Assembly: GCA_046704745.1 (NCBI GenBank)
Contig: JBJKRL010000133.1
Coordinates: 1 to 64,000 of the forward strand
DNA: 64,000 bases
Direction: 5' to 3'
DNA from: CAWGGS01 sp046704745
GTDB taxonomy: Bacteria > Desulfobacterota > Desulfobulbia > Desulfobulbales > Desulfocapsaceae
The position numbers and the translations under genes were made by a program. Below the pieces are notes generated by a model. That model made no database searches. It was given only the letters and a program-made list of their open reading frames with translations, and had not been told where the DNA came from. Within the stretch, counting starts at the first letter, position 1. Each line of letters opens with the position of its first letter. Below, in pieces: positions 1 through 9,031 of this stretch.

Positions 1-390
1 AACAGTCAATCTCAGGCCGGTATGCTTGAACAAAACGGGGTCTGGCAGATCGTTACAACCGATCTGGTGAGGATGATTCATGACATCGATCATGGTGCCG
101 ATAAAAAGGTTACCGCCCTGCACTTTCATTTCGCTCTTATCAGGAGTATACTAGCACTCACCCGGCAGCTTTCCGAGCAAACCGGCATCATAGACATCGT
201 TCTCAGCGGTGGATGCCTGCAGAACAAGCTGCTTTTAGAAGGTCTTTTTTATGTTCTGTCGCAACATGGCTTCCATGTCTATACCGGGAGAAATATCCCG
301 ATAAACGATGGTGGGGTCTCGATAGGACAGTCAATTATAGGAGGTTTGCAACATGTGTCTTGCCATTCCCATGCAGGTTACGAAAATTGA
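1..390 (+). CDS. hypF: Carbamoyltransferase HypF, C-terminal end (partial)
   Basis: The frame is open from the first base, so this is the last 129 residues of a longer gene that starts outside the window. HypF makes the CN ligands of NiFe hydrogenase from carbamoyl phosphate by thiocarbamoylating HypE. The visible part is the end of the Kae1-like domain: an LSGGCLQNKLLLEGL motif and the terminal block with GRNIPINDGGVSIGQ, both typical of HypF C termini. It overlaps hypC by 38 bases in another frame, which indicates translational coupling at the head of a hyp operon. Confidence 0.93.
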   Translation, partial: NSQSQAGMLEQNGVWQIVTTDLVRMIHDIDHGADKKVTALHFHFALIRSILALTRQLSEQTGIIDIVLSGGCLQNKLLLEGLFYVLSQHGFHVYTGRNIPINDGGVSIGQSIIGGLQHVSCHSHAGYEN

Positions 391-616
391 AGGAGATCCC
401 GAGGATTTCACCCACAACCAGATTGCAACCGTTGATGCCGACGGTATCAGCAAAGAGGTTCGCCTGGATGTCGTGGATCGCTGGCCGACGGTTGGGGATT
501 ATGTGATCGTCCACGCCGGTTTTGCCATTCACACTTTGGAGGCAGCAGAAGCGGAAGCCAATATAAAATTGCTTCGTCAGATGGCCTCATCCATGCCGGA
601 AGAACTTTTGCGCTGA
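353..616 (+). CDS. hypC: Hydrogenase assembly chaperone HypC
   Basis: An 87-residue protein starting MCLAIPMQV. Cys2 directly after the initiator Met is the invariant residue of HypC/HybG chaperones, which carry the Fe(CN)2CO unit with HypD and deliver it to the hydrogenase large subunit. Length and N terminus match the family. A GGAGG-type ribosome site lies just upstream, inside the end of hypF. It is followed 11 bases later by hypD, the usual partner order. Confidence 0.95.
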   Translation: MCLAIPMQVTKIEGDPEDFTHNQIATVDADGISKEVRLDVVDRWPTVGDYVIVHAGFAIHTLEAAEAEANIKLLRQMASSMPEELLR

Positions 617-627
617 AGTGAACTACT

Positions 628-1713
628 ATGAAATATCTTGATGAATTCCGCGACAAAGACCTGGCTATGCCCCTCGTTGCCGAGCTGAAGAAATCGGCAA
701 CCAAGCCCTTGCGGGTTATGGAGATCTGCGGCTCGCACACCATGGCCATTTTCCGCAACGGCATCCGCTCCATCCTGCCGGAAGGTTATACACTGATTTC
801 CGGGCCCGGCTGCCCTGTCTGTGTCACTTCGGCATCGCATATGGATGCTTTCATCGCCATCGCCCAGCGCCCTGGCGTCAGGGTTGCCATTTTCGGAGAC
901 CTGTTTCGCGTTCCCGGAACCCATGGTTCGCTGGCCAATGCCGCTGCAGATGGGGCGAAAATAGATATCATCTACTCACCGATGGATGCTCTGGATCTGG
1001 CCCTTCGTCATTCCGACGATCTCATTGTCTTTCTCGGCGTCGGTTTCGAGACCACCACCCCGGGTATTGCCGCAACAATTTTGGCCGCGAAAAATAAAAA
1101 TATCAAAAATTTTGCCGTGTTCTCAACCCAGAAGGTTATGCCCCCGCCGCTTATGGCCCTCCTCGATGACCCCAGGCTCAAGATCGACGGACTTCTCTGT
1201 CCCGGTCATGTGTCCAGCATCATCGGCGCCGGCGCCTACCAACCGCTGGTGGAAAAATATAATCTTGCTTGTGTGGTGGCCGGTTTTGAGACCACGGATC
1301 TGTTAAACGGCCTCATTCTCCTGGCCCGCCAGGTGGGCCGGGATCAACCCAAGGTCGAGAACACATACAAACGGGTCGTAAGCTGGGAGGGAAACCCAAG
1401 AGCGGCAAAAATGGTGGCCGAAATCTTCGAACCTTGCGATATGGAGTGGCGCGGACTCGGGGTTATTCCCGGCAGCGGACTGGCCATCAAGTCCGAATAT
1501 GCCGATTTCGATGCTGCTGCCCGTCTCGATATCACCCTCCCTGCTGCCAAAGAGGCCAAAGGATGCCGGTGTGGGGAGATACTAAAAGGCATGACCACCC
1601 CTCTCCGCTGCCCGCTCTTCAAGACAAAATGCAGCCCACAGACCCCGATCGGCCCCTGTATGGTCTCCAGTGAAGGAACCTGCGCCGCTTTTTACAAGTA
1701 TGGAATGGATTAA
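628..1713 (+). CDS. hypD: Hydrogenase expression/formation protein HypD
   Basis: A 361-residue HypD, the scaffold on which the Fe(CN)2CO group of NiFe hydrogenase is built together with HypC and HypE. Seen in sequence: the MEICGSHTMA block near residue 35, the redox cysteine motif GPGCPVCVTS near residue 65, and a C-terminal cysteine cluster (CRCGEILKG, then CPLFKTKC, PIGPCMVSSEGTC) that binds the [4Fe-4S] cluster. Full family length. It sits in the hyp operon, 6 bases before hypE. Confidence 0.97.
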   Translation: MKYLDEFRDKDLAMPLVAELKKSATKPLRVMEICGSHTMAIFRNGIRSILPEGYTLISGPGCPVCVTSASHMDAFIAIAQRPGVRVAIFGDLFRVPGTHGSLANAAADGAKIDIIYSPMDALDLALRHSDDLIVFLGVGFETTTPGIAATILAAKNKNIKNFAVFSTQKVMPPPLMALLDDPRLKIDGLLCPGHVSSIIGAGAYQPLVEKYNLACVVAGFETTDLLNGLILLARQVGRDQPKVENTYKRVVSWEGNPRAAKMVAEIFEPCDMEWRGLGVIPGSGLAIKSEYADFDAAARLDITLPAAKEAKGCRCGEILKGMTTPLRCPLFKTKCSPQTPIGPCMVSSEGTCAAFYKYGMD

Positions 1714-1719
1714 CCTGAA

Positions 1720-2733
1720 ATGTCACATAAAACAATTCTCTTAGACCATGGAAGCGGCGGTCTGGCCAGCCAGGAACTCATCGCCGGACTCTTTCTCAAA
1801 CATCTCGACAATCCCATCCTCCACAGCCTGGAAGACAGCTCCATCATAGATAACCATCCGGGACGACTAGCCTTCACAACCGACAGCTATGTTGTCGATC
1901 CGATTTTTTTTCCAGGAGGCGATATCGGAAAACTGGCGGTTCATGGAACCATCAACGATTTGGCCATGCGGGGCGCACGGCCTCTCTGTCTGAGTTTGGG
2001 ACTCATCCTGGAAGAGGGCATGCTGCTAGACGATCTGGAGAAAATCATCATATCAATCGCCAGTTCCTGCTCGGAATGTAATATCGATATCGTTGCCGGC
2101 GACACCAAGGTTGTGCCCAAAGGCAAAGGGGACAAGATCTTCATCAATACATCCGGTATCGGCATTGTCGACGACGACGTCGACATCTCGTCAAAAAACG
2201 CCAAGGAAGGAGACATTGTTCTGCTTTCGGGTACCATGGGCGATCATGGGATCACCATTATGACCCGACGTGCCGGAATTTCGATGCAGGGCAAGCTGAA
2301 AAGCGATACCATGCCGCTACATCGCCTGGTACAACGTCTGATCACCGAAATCCCCGGCGCCGTTCATACGCTCCGGGATCCGACACGAGGCGGAGTGGCA
2401 ACCTCATTAAACGAAATAGCTGCCAACAGCGGTCTTTCGATTTCCATAGAAGAGGAGGCGTTGCCGATACGGCCGGAGGTCCGCGCCGCCTGTGAAATCC
2501 TCGGACTTGAACCGCTTTATCTTGCCAACGAGGGGAAATGTCTTGCCATCGTCAGTAGTGATCAGGCCGGCAAAGCTCTCAAGATCATGCAATCCTGCCC
2601 TGAGGGGAAGGAGGCAGCAATTATCGGTAAATTAACACAGGGCAAGGCCGGTCGCGTGGTTATCAACACGCCCATCGGAGGATCGAGAGTGGTAACACCC
2701 TTGCATGGTGAACCGTTACCGAGGATCTGTTGA
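1720..2733 (+). CDS. hypE: Hydrogenase maturation dehydratase HypE
   Basis: A 337-residue HypE of the PurM/AIRS fold. It dehydrates the carbamoyl group placed on its C-terminal Cys by HypF to a thiocyanate that becomes the iron CN ligand. The protein starts with the typical LLDHGSGG block, has the FTTDSYVVDP and DPTRGG motifs of the ATP site, and ends exactly in PRIC, the required terminal cysteine. The upstream gap to hypD is 6 bases. Confidence 0.97.
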   Translation: MSHKTILLDHGSGGLASQELIAGLFLKHLDNPILHSLEDSSIIDNHPGRLAFTTDSYVVDPIFFPGGDIGKLAVHGTINDLAMRGARPLCLSLGLILEEGMLLDDLEKIIISIASSCSECNIDIVAGDTKVVPKGKGDKIFINTSGIGIVDDDVDISSKNAKEGDIVLLSGTMGDHGITIMTRRAGISMQGKLKSDTMPLHRLVQRLITEIPGAVHTLRDPTRGGVATSLNEIAANSGLSISIEEEALPIRPEVRAACEILGLEPLYLANEGKCLAIVSSDQAGKALKIMQSCPEGKEAAIIGKLTQGKAGRVVINTPIGGSRVVTPLHGEPLPRIC

Positions 2734-2762
2734 CCCCAAGTCTTCATTAAGGCCATCATATT

Positions 2763-3275
2763 ATGGAAAACACAAAAAAGAATATTGGAATAATCGGTAT
2801 CGGCAACCTGATCTTAAACGATGAAGGATTCGGTATACATACCCTTCGCCATTTGGAAGAACACTACATTTTTCCTGAAAACGTCATCCTCAAGGATGCA
2901 GGAACTGCGGCGATCTATATGACTCCTTTTCTGGAAGAATGTGATCCCGTCCTGGTATTAGATGTTGTCGATATTCAGGCTGAACCAGGGTCATTTCATT
3001 TCTTCACCTTAGACGATGTCAAGGCAGGCACGTTCCAGACGAAAATGTCTCCGCATCAACTGGGCCTTTTGGAAATGGTAGAAATTTGCCGCTTGCGCGA
3101 TTCGGCCCCGGAGCATATTGAATTCTACTGTGTTGTTCCCGAAAACCTCGAAACCGGTATGGATCTTTCGGCCGTTGTCGCACCGCGGGTTGCCGAGGTC
3201 AGCAAAAAAATCGTTGCCCGACTGAGAGACTTCGGTGTAGAGGTAACTGCACGCAAAGCCATGGATAAAGGATGA
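2763..3275 (+). CDS. NiFe hydrogenase maturation protease (HyaD/HybD family)
   Basis: A 170-residue endopeptidase of the HyaD/HupD/HybD family, which removes the C-terminal tail of the hydrogenase large subunit once nickel is inserted. The GIGNLILNDEGFG segment holds the nickel-sensing Glu, DVVD near residue 63 the Asp, and MSPHQLG near residue 95 the His of the three metal ligands known from HybD. It lies between hypE and hypA, so the operon couples cofactor synthesis and the final proteolytic step. Which hydrogenase it serves cannot be told, since no structural subunit gene is in the window. Confidence 0.9.
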   Translation: MENTKKNIGIIGIGNLILNDEGFGIHTLRHLEEHYIFPENVILKDAGTAAIYMTPFLEECDPVLVLDVVDIQAEPGSFHFFTLDDVKAGTFQTKMSPHQLGLLEMVEICRLRDSAPEHIEFYCVVPENLETGMDLSAVVAPRVAEVSKKIVARLRDFGVEVTARKAMDKG

Positions 3276-3290
3276 GGGTAGCCGAGCATC

Positions 3291-3635
3291 ATGCATGAAA
3301 TCTCTCTGGTCCAGTCCATGATTGGACAATTACACGATCTGGCGCAACAAAATAATGCCACAAAAATAACGAAAATCACAATGGATATAGGCTTGCTCTC
3401 CGGTGTGGTCGTTGATTCTTTCCGTTTCGGCTACGAGGTTCTCGCCGAAAGTGACGAACTGGTGCGCGAGGCCGAACTTGTCATTGTCACATTGCCGGCA
3501 ACCTATCGCTGTACACGCTGTGATCATGCGGAAGAGACAACCGACAAACCCGAATGCTGCCCGCAGTGCCAAGAGATCTTTCTTGTTCCCGAAGGAGGAG
3601 ACGAGCTGATCTTACGGCAGGTGGAAATGGAGTAA
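3291..3635 (+). CDS. hypA: Nickel metallochaperone HypA
   Basis: A 114-residue HypA. It begins MHEISLVQ, with His2 as the nickel ligand, and carries two CxxC pairs (CTRC and CPQC, around residues 73-95) that form the structural zinc site. It works with HypB to deliver Ni to the hydrogenase large subunit. Length is typical. The gap to the next gene, hypB, is 147 bases and contains a short ACCCC/GGGGT hairpin, so hypB may also have its own promoter. Confidence 0.96.
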   Translation: MHEISLVQSMIGQLHDLAQQNNATKITKITMDIGLLSGVVVDSFRFGYEVLAESDELVREAELVIVTLPATYRCTRCDHAEETTDKPECCPQCQEIFLVPEGGDELILRQVEME

Positions 3636-3782
3636 CCGATATTAGCTAACACCCCACAAGGGGGTATAAGTACCTTGTATGTAAATGCAGTTATCTGATT
3701 TCAAATACAATTCCCGTTTTCTCTTTTTATTATCTGGTTTAGGGTAATAAGGTACTAATACTCAGTAACAAAAGGAAAAAGT

Positions 3783-4550
3783 ATGTGCGATTCATGCGGA
3801 TGTCATGTCCCAACCCAACACGAACACAGTCACGAGGATCATACGCATTCAACATCGAAAACGGTTGATGTCCATACCAGTCTGCTGGCAGCCAACAATG
3901 CCCTGGCAAAACTCAACAGAGAACATTTTGAGGCCATGGGAATGGTGGCAATCAACCTGATCAGCAGCCCTGGCTCCGGCAAAACGACACTGCTCGAACA
4001 CACCATCGAAAAACTGGGCCACGACATCCGAATCGGAGTGATTGAGGGCGACATCGAGACCGAACGGGATGCCGACCGCATCAGGGCCAAAGGTGTACCC
4101 GTGATTCAGCTGACCACCGGCGGCGCCTGTCATCTTGATGCGTCAATGACGCATAAGGGCCTGCATCTTTTGGAAAAAGAGCCCGGCGGCGATACAATCG
4201 ATCTGTTGTTTATCGAAAATGTCGGCAATCTGGTCTGCCCTGCGACCTTCGATCTGGGAGAGCATAAACGGGTGGTACTTGTGTCAGTGCCGGAAGGCCC
4301 AGACAAGCCGGCCAAATACCCAAAGGCCTTCACCAGCTCGGATATTTTCCTGATTACCAAGACAGACCTGCTCCCTTATTTCGATTTTCCAGTCCCTGAG
4401 GCCAAGGCCGAGGCCCTGCGCCTGAATCCCAAACTGACCGTGATGGATTTCTCCTCCACCACCGGCGGCACAGGCTTTGATATGTGGCTTCAGTATCTCC
4501 GTAACCTCGTCAAGGAGGCAAAGAGGGAACAGGATATTTCAGGCAAATGA
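3783..4550 (+). CDS. hypB: Hydrogenase nickel-incorporation GTPase HypB
   Basis: A 255-residue SIMIBI GTPase. The first 30 residues hold the CxxCGC-like high-affinity nickel motif (MCDSCGCH) and a histidine-rich stretch (HEHSHEDHTH) that can store nickel. The P-loop is SSPGSGKTTLLEH, followed by GDIETERDADR and the NVGNLVCPA block of the family. It acts with HypA in GTP-driven Ni insertion. An AAAGGA ribosome site precedes the ATG. The stop lies 7 bases before the next gene. Confidence 0.97.
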   Translation: MCDSCGCHVPTQHEHSHEDHTHSTSKTVDVHTSLLAANNALAKLNREHFEAMGMVAINLISSPGSGKTTLLEHTIEKLGHDIRIGVIEGDIETERDADRIRAKGVPVIQLTTGGACHLDASMTHKGLHLLEKEPGGDTIDLLFIENVGNLVCPATFDLGEHKRVVLVSVPEGPDKPAKYPKAFTSSDIFLITKTDLLPYFDFPVPEAKAEALRLNPKLTVMDFSSTTGGTGFDMWLQYLRNLVKEAKREQDISGK

Positions 4551-4557
4551 AAGCGTT

Positions 4558-5427
4558 ATGAAGAGTAAATACCAAACGATCACATTCCAGGGGATGGCCG
4601 GCGCATACTCGGACCTTGCCTGCAGGACGGCTTATCCTGAACTAGAGACAATTCCCAGTGTCTCCTTTGAAGCGGCTTTTAAAGCCGTACGAGACAAAAC
4701 AGCCGATCTGGCCATGATCCCAGTGGACAACTCCCTTGCTGGCAGGGTTGCGGATGTCCACCATCTTATCCCTGATGGGGATCTGTATATCTGCGCCGAA
4801 CATTTTCAAAGGATACGCCATTGCCTGTTGGGGCTGCCCGGTGCCAGCCTGGAAGAACTGACAGACGTCCACAGCCATGTCCACGCCTTACCCCAGTGCA
4901 GAAAAATCATTGAGGAGCTGAAGCTCAACAAACATGTGGTGGCGGATACGGCCAAGGCGGCATTTGATGTAAAAAAATGGAACGATAAGACCCAGGCGGC
5001 AATCGGATCTGAGTTGGCTGCCGATATTTATGGCCTTGATGTTTTACAAAAAGATGTTCAGGACGCAGCACATAATACTACACGGTTCTTGATTTTTTCC
5101 CGCGAAAATCACGTTCCAATCCAGGAAAAAGAACAACAGTATATCACCAGTTTTCTCTTTGAAGTGAGAAATATTCCAGCCGCCCTCTACAAGGCGCTGG
5201 GCGGTTTTGCCACCAACGGTGTACAGATGGTAAAACTTGAGAGTTATGTCGACAAATACTTTAATGTCGCACGGTTCTTTGCCGATGTTGAAGGGCATAG
5301 CAACGAGATGTCCTTGCAATTGGCATTTGAAGAACTGCGGTTTTTTGCCAAGCGGGTTATGATTCTTGGAACCTATCCCGCCCACGCTTTCAGAGATTTG
5401 CAAAAAGAGCTAAATGGCGGCTTATAA
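4558..5427 (+). CDS. pheA: Prephenate dehydratase with ACT domain
   Basis: A 289-residue protein resembling monofunctional prephenate dehydratase, which makes phenylpyruvate for phenylalanine synthesis. It has the N-terminal periplasmic-binding-like fold (FQGMAGAYSDLA), the catalytic TRFLIF motif near residue 180, and a C-terminal ACT domain (SFLFEVRNIPAALYKAL, then LESYV in place of the usual ESRP). No chorismate mutase domain is fused. The start was placed at the ATG 7 bases after hypB, because upstream in-frame codons lie inside hypB. Its place at the end of a hydrogenase maturation operon is unusual, and the link may be only transcriptional. Confidence 0.88.
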   Translation: MKSKYQTITFQGMAGAYSDLACRTAYPELETIPSVSFEAAFKAVRDKTADLAMIPVDNSLAGRVADVHHLIPDGDLYICAEHFQRIRHCLLGLPGASLEELTDVHSHVHALPQCRKIIEELKLNKHVVADTAKAAFDVKKWNDKTQAAIGSELAADIYGLDVLQKDVQDAAHNTTRFLIFSRENHVPIQEKEQQYITSFLFEVRNIPAALYKALGGFATNGVQMVKLESYVDKYFNVARFFADVEGHSNEMSLQLAFEELRFFAKRVMILGTYPAHAFRDLQKELNGGL

Positions 5428-5448
5428 TGCTTGTTTTCCCTTCCTTCC

Positions 5449-5622
5449 GAGCCTCTTGCAAGATAAGTATTTTTGGCCAAAATCAAGGCATGCGGAAAAT
5501 TTTATCCCAGGCCTATAGGCAATATCGGAGTCGGAGTTTATGCCCGGAGGGTGCTTACCTCCGAAGGTAAAATTTGAGCATAACGCAGAGTTTGGGCAAA
5601 TAGGCCATTTTAAAAGAGGTTC
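5449..5622 (+). repeat. Dispersed repeat family A, copy 1
   Basis: A 174-base noncoding element bounded by imperfect terminal inverted repeats. The left end reads GAGCCTCTTGCAAGAT and the right end AAAAGAGGTTC. The interior holds the motif AGCATAACGCAGAGTTTGGG, also found in copies at 31.3 kb and 44.8 kb. Both reading directions are broken by stops. It fills the space between the convergent pheA and hemC genes. Confidence 0.8.
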
Positions 5623-5631
5623 TTCTCTTAG

Positions 5632-6567
5632 CTATTGCCCTTGAGCTGCCTTGATCTCAGCCAGCATCTGCCTGCCACCGTGATCGAGGATAAAATTACC
5701 CAGTTCCTGCCCCAGCTTCTCTGCTGAAGAATCCGGACCGATCAAACGTTTCTGCAAAACCCTGCTGCCGTCAAGGGATGCAAGACCACCTATCAAGGTA
5801 ATCTGGCTTCCGAACAAGTTTGCCAAAGCAAAGGCCGGAATGGAGCAGCCGCCTTCCAATGTTTTTAGAAATGCCCGCTCCGCTATAAGACAGAGTTCGC
5901 TTTCTCTATTGTTCAAGCAGTCCCGGATCATTTCTTTCTTTTCCCGGTCAAGGTTGTCAGAGGCCTCCACAGCGATACACCCTTGGCCGACAGGGGGGAT
6001 AAAATCGGACTTGGGAAATATCTTGACTATCATGTCATCGTATCCCATCCGTTTCACTCCGGCAAAAGCAAGCATCAGGGCATCGCAGGTGCCATTGCGC
6101 ATCTTCTCAATACGGGTCTGCAGGTTCCCTCGCACGTCCACCGTCTCAAGATGGGGATAGTAGTGTTTAAGAAGAGCAATGCGACGGACCGAGGAGGTCC
6201 CTATCCTCAACTTACGGGAGGAGTCGTCGATATCAATTCCGGAATCGGTACTGATCAAGACATCGTTTACTCTCTCTCTTTTGGTGAAAGCGATGAGAGA
6301 AAAACCTGCCGGCAGACTCGACTGCAAGTCTTTGGCGCTATGGACGGAAATATCGGTTTCCCCACTCGCCAGCTGCTGCTCTAATTCTTCTGTAAAAACA
6401 CCTTTACTGCCGATCTTGGCGATTGTGGTATTGAGCATCTTATCTCCTTTAGTCTCTATGCTGGAGATGGAGGTTTTGATGCCGTATTGTTGCAATTTCG
6501 CTGCAACCGTCTCTGTCTGCCACATGGCAAGTTTACTCTTTCTTGATCCTATCTTAATGTCTACCAT
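5632..6567 (-). CDS. hemC: Porphobilinogen deaminase (hydroxymethylbilane synthase)
   Basis: A 311-residue HemC, which joins four porphobilinogen units into hydroxymethylbilane in haem, sirohaem and corrinoid synthesis. The start MVDIKIGSRKSKLAMWQTE is the family N terminus. HSAKDLQSSLPAG holds the catalytic Asp region, and LEGGCSIP near residue 240 carries the Cys that binds the dipyrromethane cofactor. Length is normal. It stands alone on this strand, with repeat A copy 1 downstream. Confidence 0.97.
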   Translation of the reverse strand: MVDIKIGSRKSKLAMWQTETVAAKLQQYGIKTSISSIETKGDKMLNTTIAKIGSKGVFTEELEQQLASGETDISVHSAKDLQSSLPAGFSLIAFTKRERVNDVLISTDSGIDIDDSSRKLRIGTSSVRRIALLKHYYPHLETVDVRGNLQTRIEKMRNGTCDALMLAFAGVKRMGYDDMIVKIFPKSDFIPPVGQGCIAVEASDNLDREKKEMIRDCLNNRESELCLIAERAFLKTLEGGCSIPAFALANLFGSQITLIGGLASLDGSRVLQKRLIGPDSSAEKLGQELGNFILDHGGRQMLAEIKAAQGQ

Positions 6568-6874
6568 TATTTCTTCTTATCATTTAAATTAGTTTTATAA
6601 TCACTCCATCTATGATTGGCATAGGAAAATACATAATCGGTATGAGTATCAGCCTGAATTTCTCATCGGTATTGTGTCAATTTACCTGCCCTTCAGAAAG
6701 GACAAAACCTTTGGAAGAAACACTTGTGCCTACAAATTTCCACAGTGTTTTCCTGACGCCGCCTGAACTGATAAGAAATCCGGGCTGGTTATAATGACAA
6801 TGGATATGCTATTATTGGAAGCAGAGTAAAAACCACTCCCGTATTTATTGCAAGCTTTCTCTTGTTCAAACAGT
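6568..6874. other. Intergenic, no gene seen
   Basis: About 300 bases between the divergent hemC and the phosphodiesterase gene. It is AT-rich and must hold both promoters. A short open frame on the plus strand (about 60 codons from 6612) has no ribosome site and no recognisable features, and is not called. Confidence 0.5.
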
Positions 6875-7624
6875 ATGCGCTTTCTTCTCTATAATATCCG
6901 ATATGCAACCGGCCATAAAGGCAGATATCATTTGCCGGTGCCGTATGCCGGTTTTTTTAAGCATACGCTCTCTCGATTGGACCGTATAATCGACTTCATA
7001 CACTCCGTCAATCCGGATGTTATTGGCCTTGTGGAGGTTGACTCTGGTTCGTATCGATCAGGTAATTTCTGTCAGGCGGACCTCATTGCCCAAAAATTGG
7101 GATTCACCTCCATCGTTGAGACAAAATATGCCAATTCGTCAATCGTTTGCCGAGTCCCGGTCTTAAAGATGCAATCCAATGCAATTTTGACCAAAGAGAA
7201 AATCATCGACTATTCCTTTTTCTACTTTAAAGAAGGGGTTAAGAGGTTGGTTATCAGGGTTGAATTGGCCCAGGTTGTCTTTTTTATCGTCCATCTGTCT
7301 TTAAAGTACAGGCATCGGCAAAACCAGCTGGAATACCTTCATCATCTCGTCAAGGACACCACTAAACCGGTGGTGATCGGCGGAGACTTCAACACATTCT
7401 GGGGAAGTAGGGAGCTTGAACTCTTTTTAGCCGCAACCGACATGAAAAATGCCAATATCGCCAACATCCCATCTCATCCCAGCCATTCACCCAGGCGGCA
7501 GATAGATTTTATCCTCCATGATCATAGATTTCAGGTTACGAATTTCCAGATCCCGGATATCCGGCTCTCCGACCATGCCCCGCTCATCTGCGATCTGAGC
7601 TTGGCTGAGACGGCGTCTTCTTAA
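6875..7624 (+). CDS. Endonuclease/exonuclease/phosphatase family protein
   Basis: A 249-residue protein of the EEP (DNase I-like) superfamily, metal-dependent phosphodiesterases acting on nucleic acids or phosphorylated lipids. In order: LLYNIRY (Asn motif), DVIGLVEVDSG (metal-binding Glu), HLSLK (catalytic His), GGDFN (Asp-Asn), and SDHAPLICD near the C terminus (catalytic Asp-His). No signal peptide or membrane helix is seen, so it is probably cytoplasmic. The start MRFLLYNIRY is preferred over an ATG 27 bases upstream because the domain begins there. There is no good ribosome site for either. The substrate cannot be inferred. Confidence 0.85.
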   Translation: MRFLLYNIRYATGHKGRYHLPVPYAGFFKHTLSRLDRIIDFIHSVNPDVIGLVEVDSGSYRSGNFCQADLIAQKLGFTSIVETKYANSSIVCRVPVLKMQSNAILTKEKIIDYSFFYFKEGVKRLVIRVELAQVVFFIVHLSLKYRHRQNQLEYLHHLVKDTTKPVVIGGDFNTFWGSRELELFLAATDMKNANIANIPSHPSHSPRRQIDFILHDHRFQVTNFQIPDIRLSDHAPLICDLSLAETASS

Positions 7625-7633
7625 AATAAATAT

Positions 7634-9031
7634 TCATGATCTGACTATAAGTTGAAGCTGGACTGTAAAGCGTGTTCCTCGCTGTAATTCACTGTTGACA
7701 CCAACAGTTCCACCGTGTGCCTCCACAACCGCCTTGACATAATTCAGGCCCAAACCGAGCCCAGGCCGGCTACGGCTTCGGTCGCCACGGTAGAGACGCT
7801 CCCAGATCCTGTGAATTTCGTTTGTGGAGATCCCTATCCCATCATCGGCAAAAACAACCACTGCCTCATCTCCTTTTTTTTCCAGGCTGATATCTACCGA
7901 ACCTCCGTCTTTTCCGTACTTGATGCCGTTGTCAAGCAGATTGGCCCAGACCTGAGCCATGCGGGTCCGATCCGCATCAACCAGTAGATTCTCCTGCAGC
8001 CTGGTGGTGATAGTTATCTTCTTTTCTTCGGCAACATACTCATAGAGCGAGACCACATCAGCAAGAGACTCTGCGAGGTCGACCGGCTCCTTTTGCAGGT
8101 GCATGGTTCCCGATTCCGCTTCGGCGACACTCATCATGATTCCGAGCATGGAAAGAACCCGCTCCGATTCCTCCAAGCAATCCGACAGGGCATCCTTGAG
8201 CCGTTCTATATTCGTATCCTCCTGGAGACCGTATTCGGCAACCGCCCGCAACCTGGTCATGGGTGTCCGTAAATCATGGGCAACATTATCAAGCGAGGAC
8301 TGCATTTCAGTTACCAGTTGACGGTTTTGTTCCAAGAGCTGATTAAATTGGCCGTAAAGGTCGACCAATACCGGCCCCCGGACCTCCGGCAGCAACATTC
8401 CGGTTCGCCCACCAGCCAAGATGGCGGCAATATCGCGATGAATTTTTTTTATCGGCAAAACACTTCGTTTTATACAGAATAACGTCAGTCCAAAGGCCAG
8501 GATTCCGGCAAGAGCAACCCCTATACGGCCGAAAACGATAATCCGTCTGTACATCTCGACAGAACCCCGCGTCTCTTTGCCGGCCTGAATACTTATACTT
8601 CCGGATAGTGTTTTGGAAACGATGGTCCAGCTTCCCTCTCTTTTTGGATCATTTAAAGATATCCAGGCGCCTGATGCCTGCCAATTAAGGGCTGCCAACC
8701 TCTGAAAATCAACCTTCTCGGAACTGCTTTCGGCAAGCAAAATCTGTTCTCCGTTGCGCACCAGACGGATGAAGGCGAGCCCCTGGAGCCCCCCTGTCTC
8801 TCCCCGGCGACTGGTAAAATCAAAGTTGAGTGCGGATATGGGATTAACAGTAAGATAATGGGCAAGACGTGTGTTGACATCCCGGAGCGCATCAGTTTTC
8901 AGCTGGTGTTTTATCAGCAGGGAGACGGCCGCAATGAACAGGGTAAGTGTCAGCCACAGGACCAGAAACAGGGGAAGAGTGAACCTCAACCCTGCGGTAA
9001 AAAAACCTTCCCTAGCGGGCACGAAGGACAT
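7634..9031 (-). CDS. Two-component sensor histidine kinase
   Basis: A 465-residue membrane kinase. One N-terminal helix (about residues 15-37), a periplasmic domain of about 130 residues, and a second helix (about 168-190) are followed by a HAMP-like segment. The H box reads NVAHDLRTPMTRLRAV (phospho-acceptor His about residue 255), the N box WANLLDNGIKYG, and the G boxes ADDGIGIS and GLGLGLNYVKAV. The gene overlaps the upstream response regulator gene by about 20 bases, so the two form a coupled pair. The layout resembles CusS/QseC-type kinases, but the signal is unknown. Confidence 0.92.
   Translation of the reverse strand: MSFVPAREGFFTAGLRFTLPLFLVLWLTLTLFIAAVSLLIKHQLKTDALRDVNTRLAHYLTVNPISALNFDFTSRRGETGGLQGLAFIRLVRNGEQILLAESSSEKVDFQRLAALNWQASGAWISLNDPKREGSWTIVSKTLSGSISIQAGKETRGSVEMYRRIIVFGRIGVALAGILAFGLTLFCIKRSVLPIKKIHRDIAAILAGGRTGMLLPEVRGPVLVDLYGQFNQLLEQNRQLVTEMQSSLDNVAHDLRTPMTRLRAVAEYGLQEDTNIERLKDALSDCLEESERVLSMLGIMMSVAEAESGTMHLQKEPVDLAESLADVVSLYEYVAEEKKITITTRLQENLLVDADRTRMAQVWANLLDNGIKYGKDGGSVDISLEKKGDEAVVVFADDGIGISTNEIHRIWERLYRGDRSRSRPGLGLGLNYVKAVVEAHGGTVGVNSELQRGTRFTVQLQLIVRS

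Noticed and set aside
3747..3759. A 13-base match (TAAGGTACTAATA) shared by the hypB leader and, inverted, the cytochrome c leader near 50.17 kb
   Set aside because: In 64 kb several tens of 13-base matches are expected by chance, and the contexts differ.
6612..6794. Plus-strand 60-codon frame in the hemC leader
   Set aside because: No ribosome site, no domain, and it overlaps the region needed for two divergent promoters.
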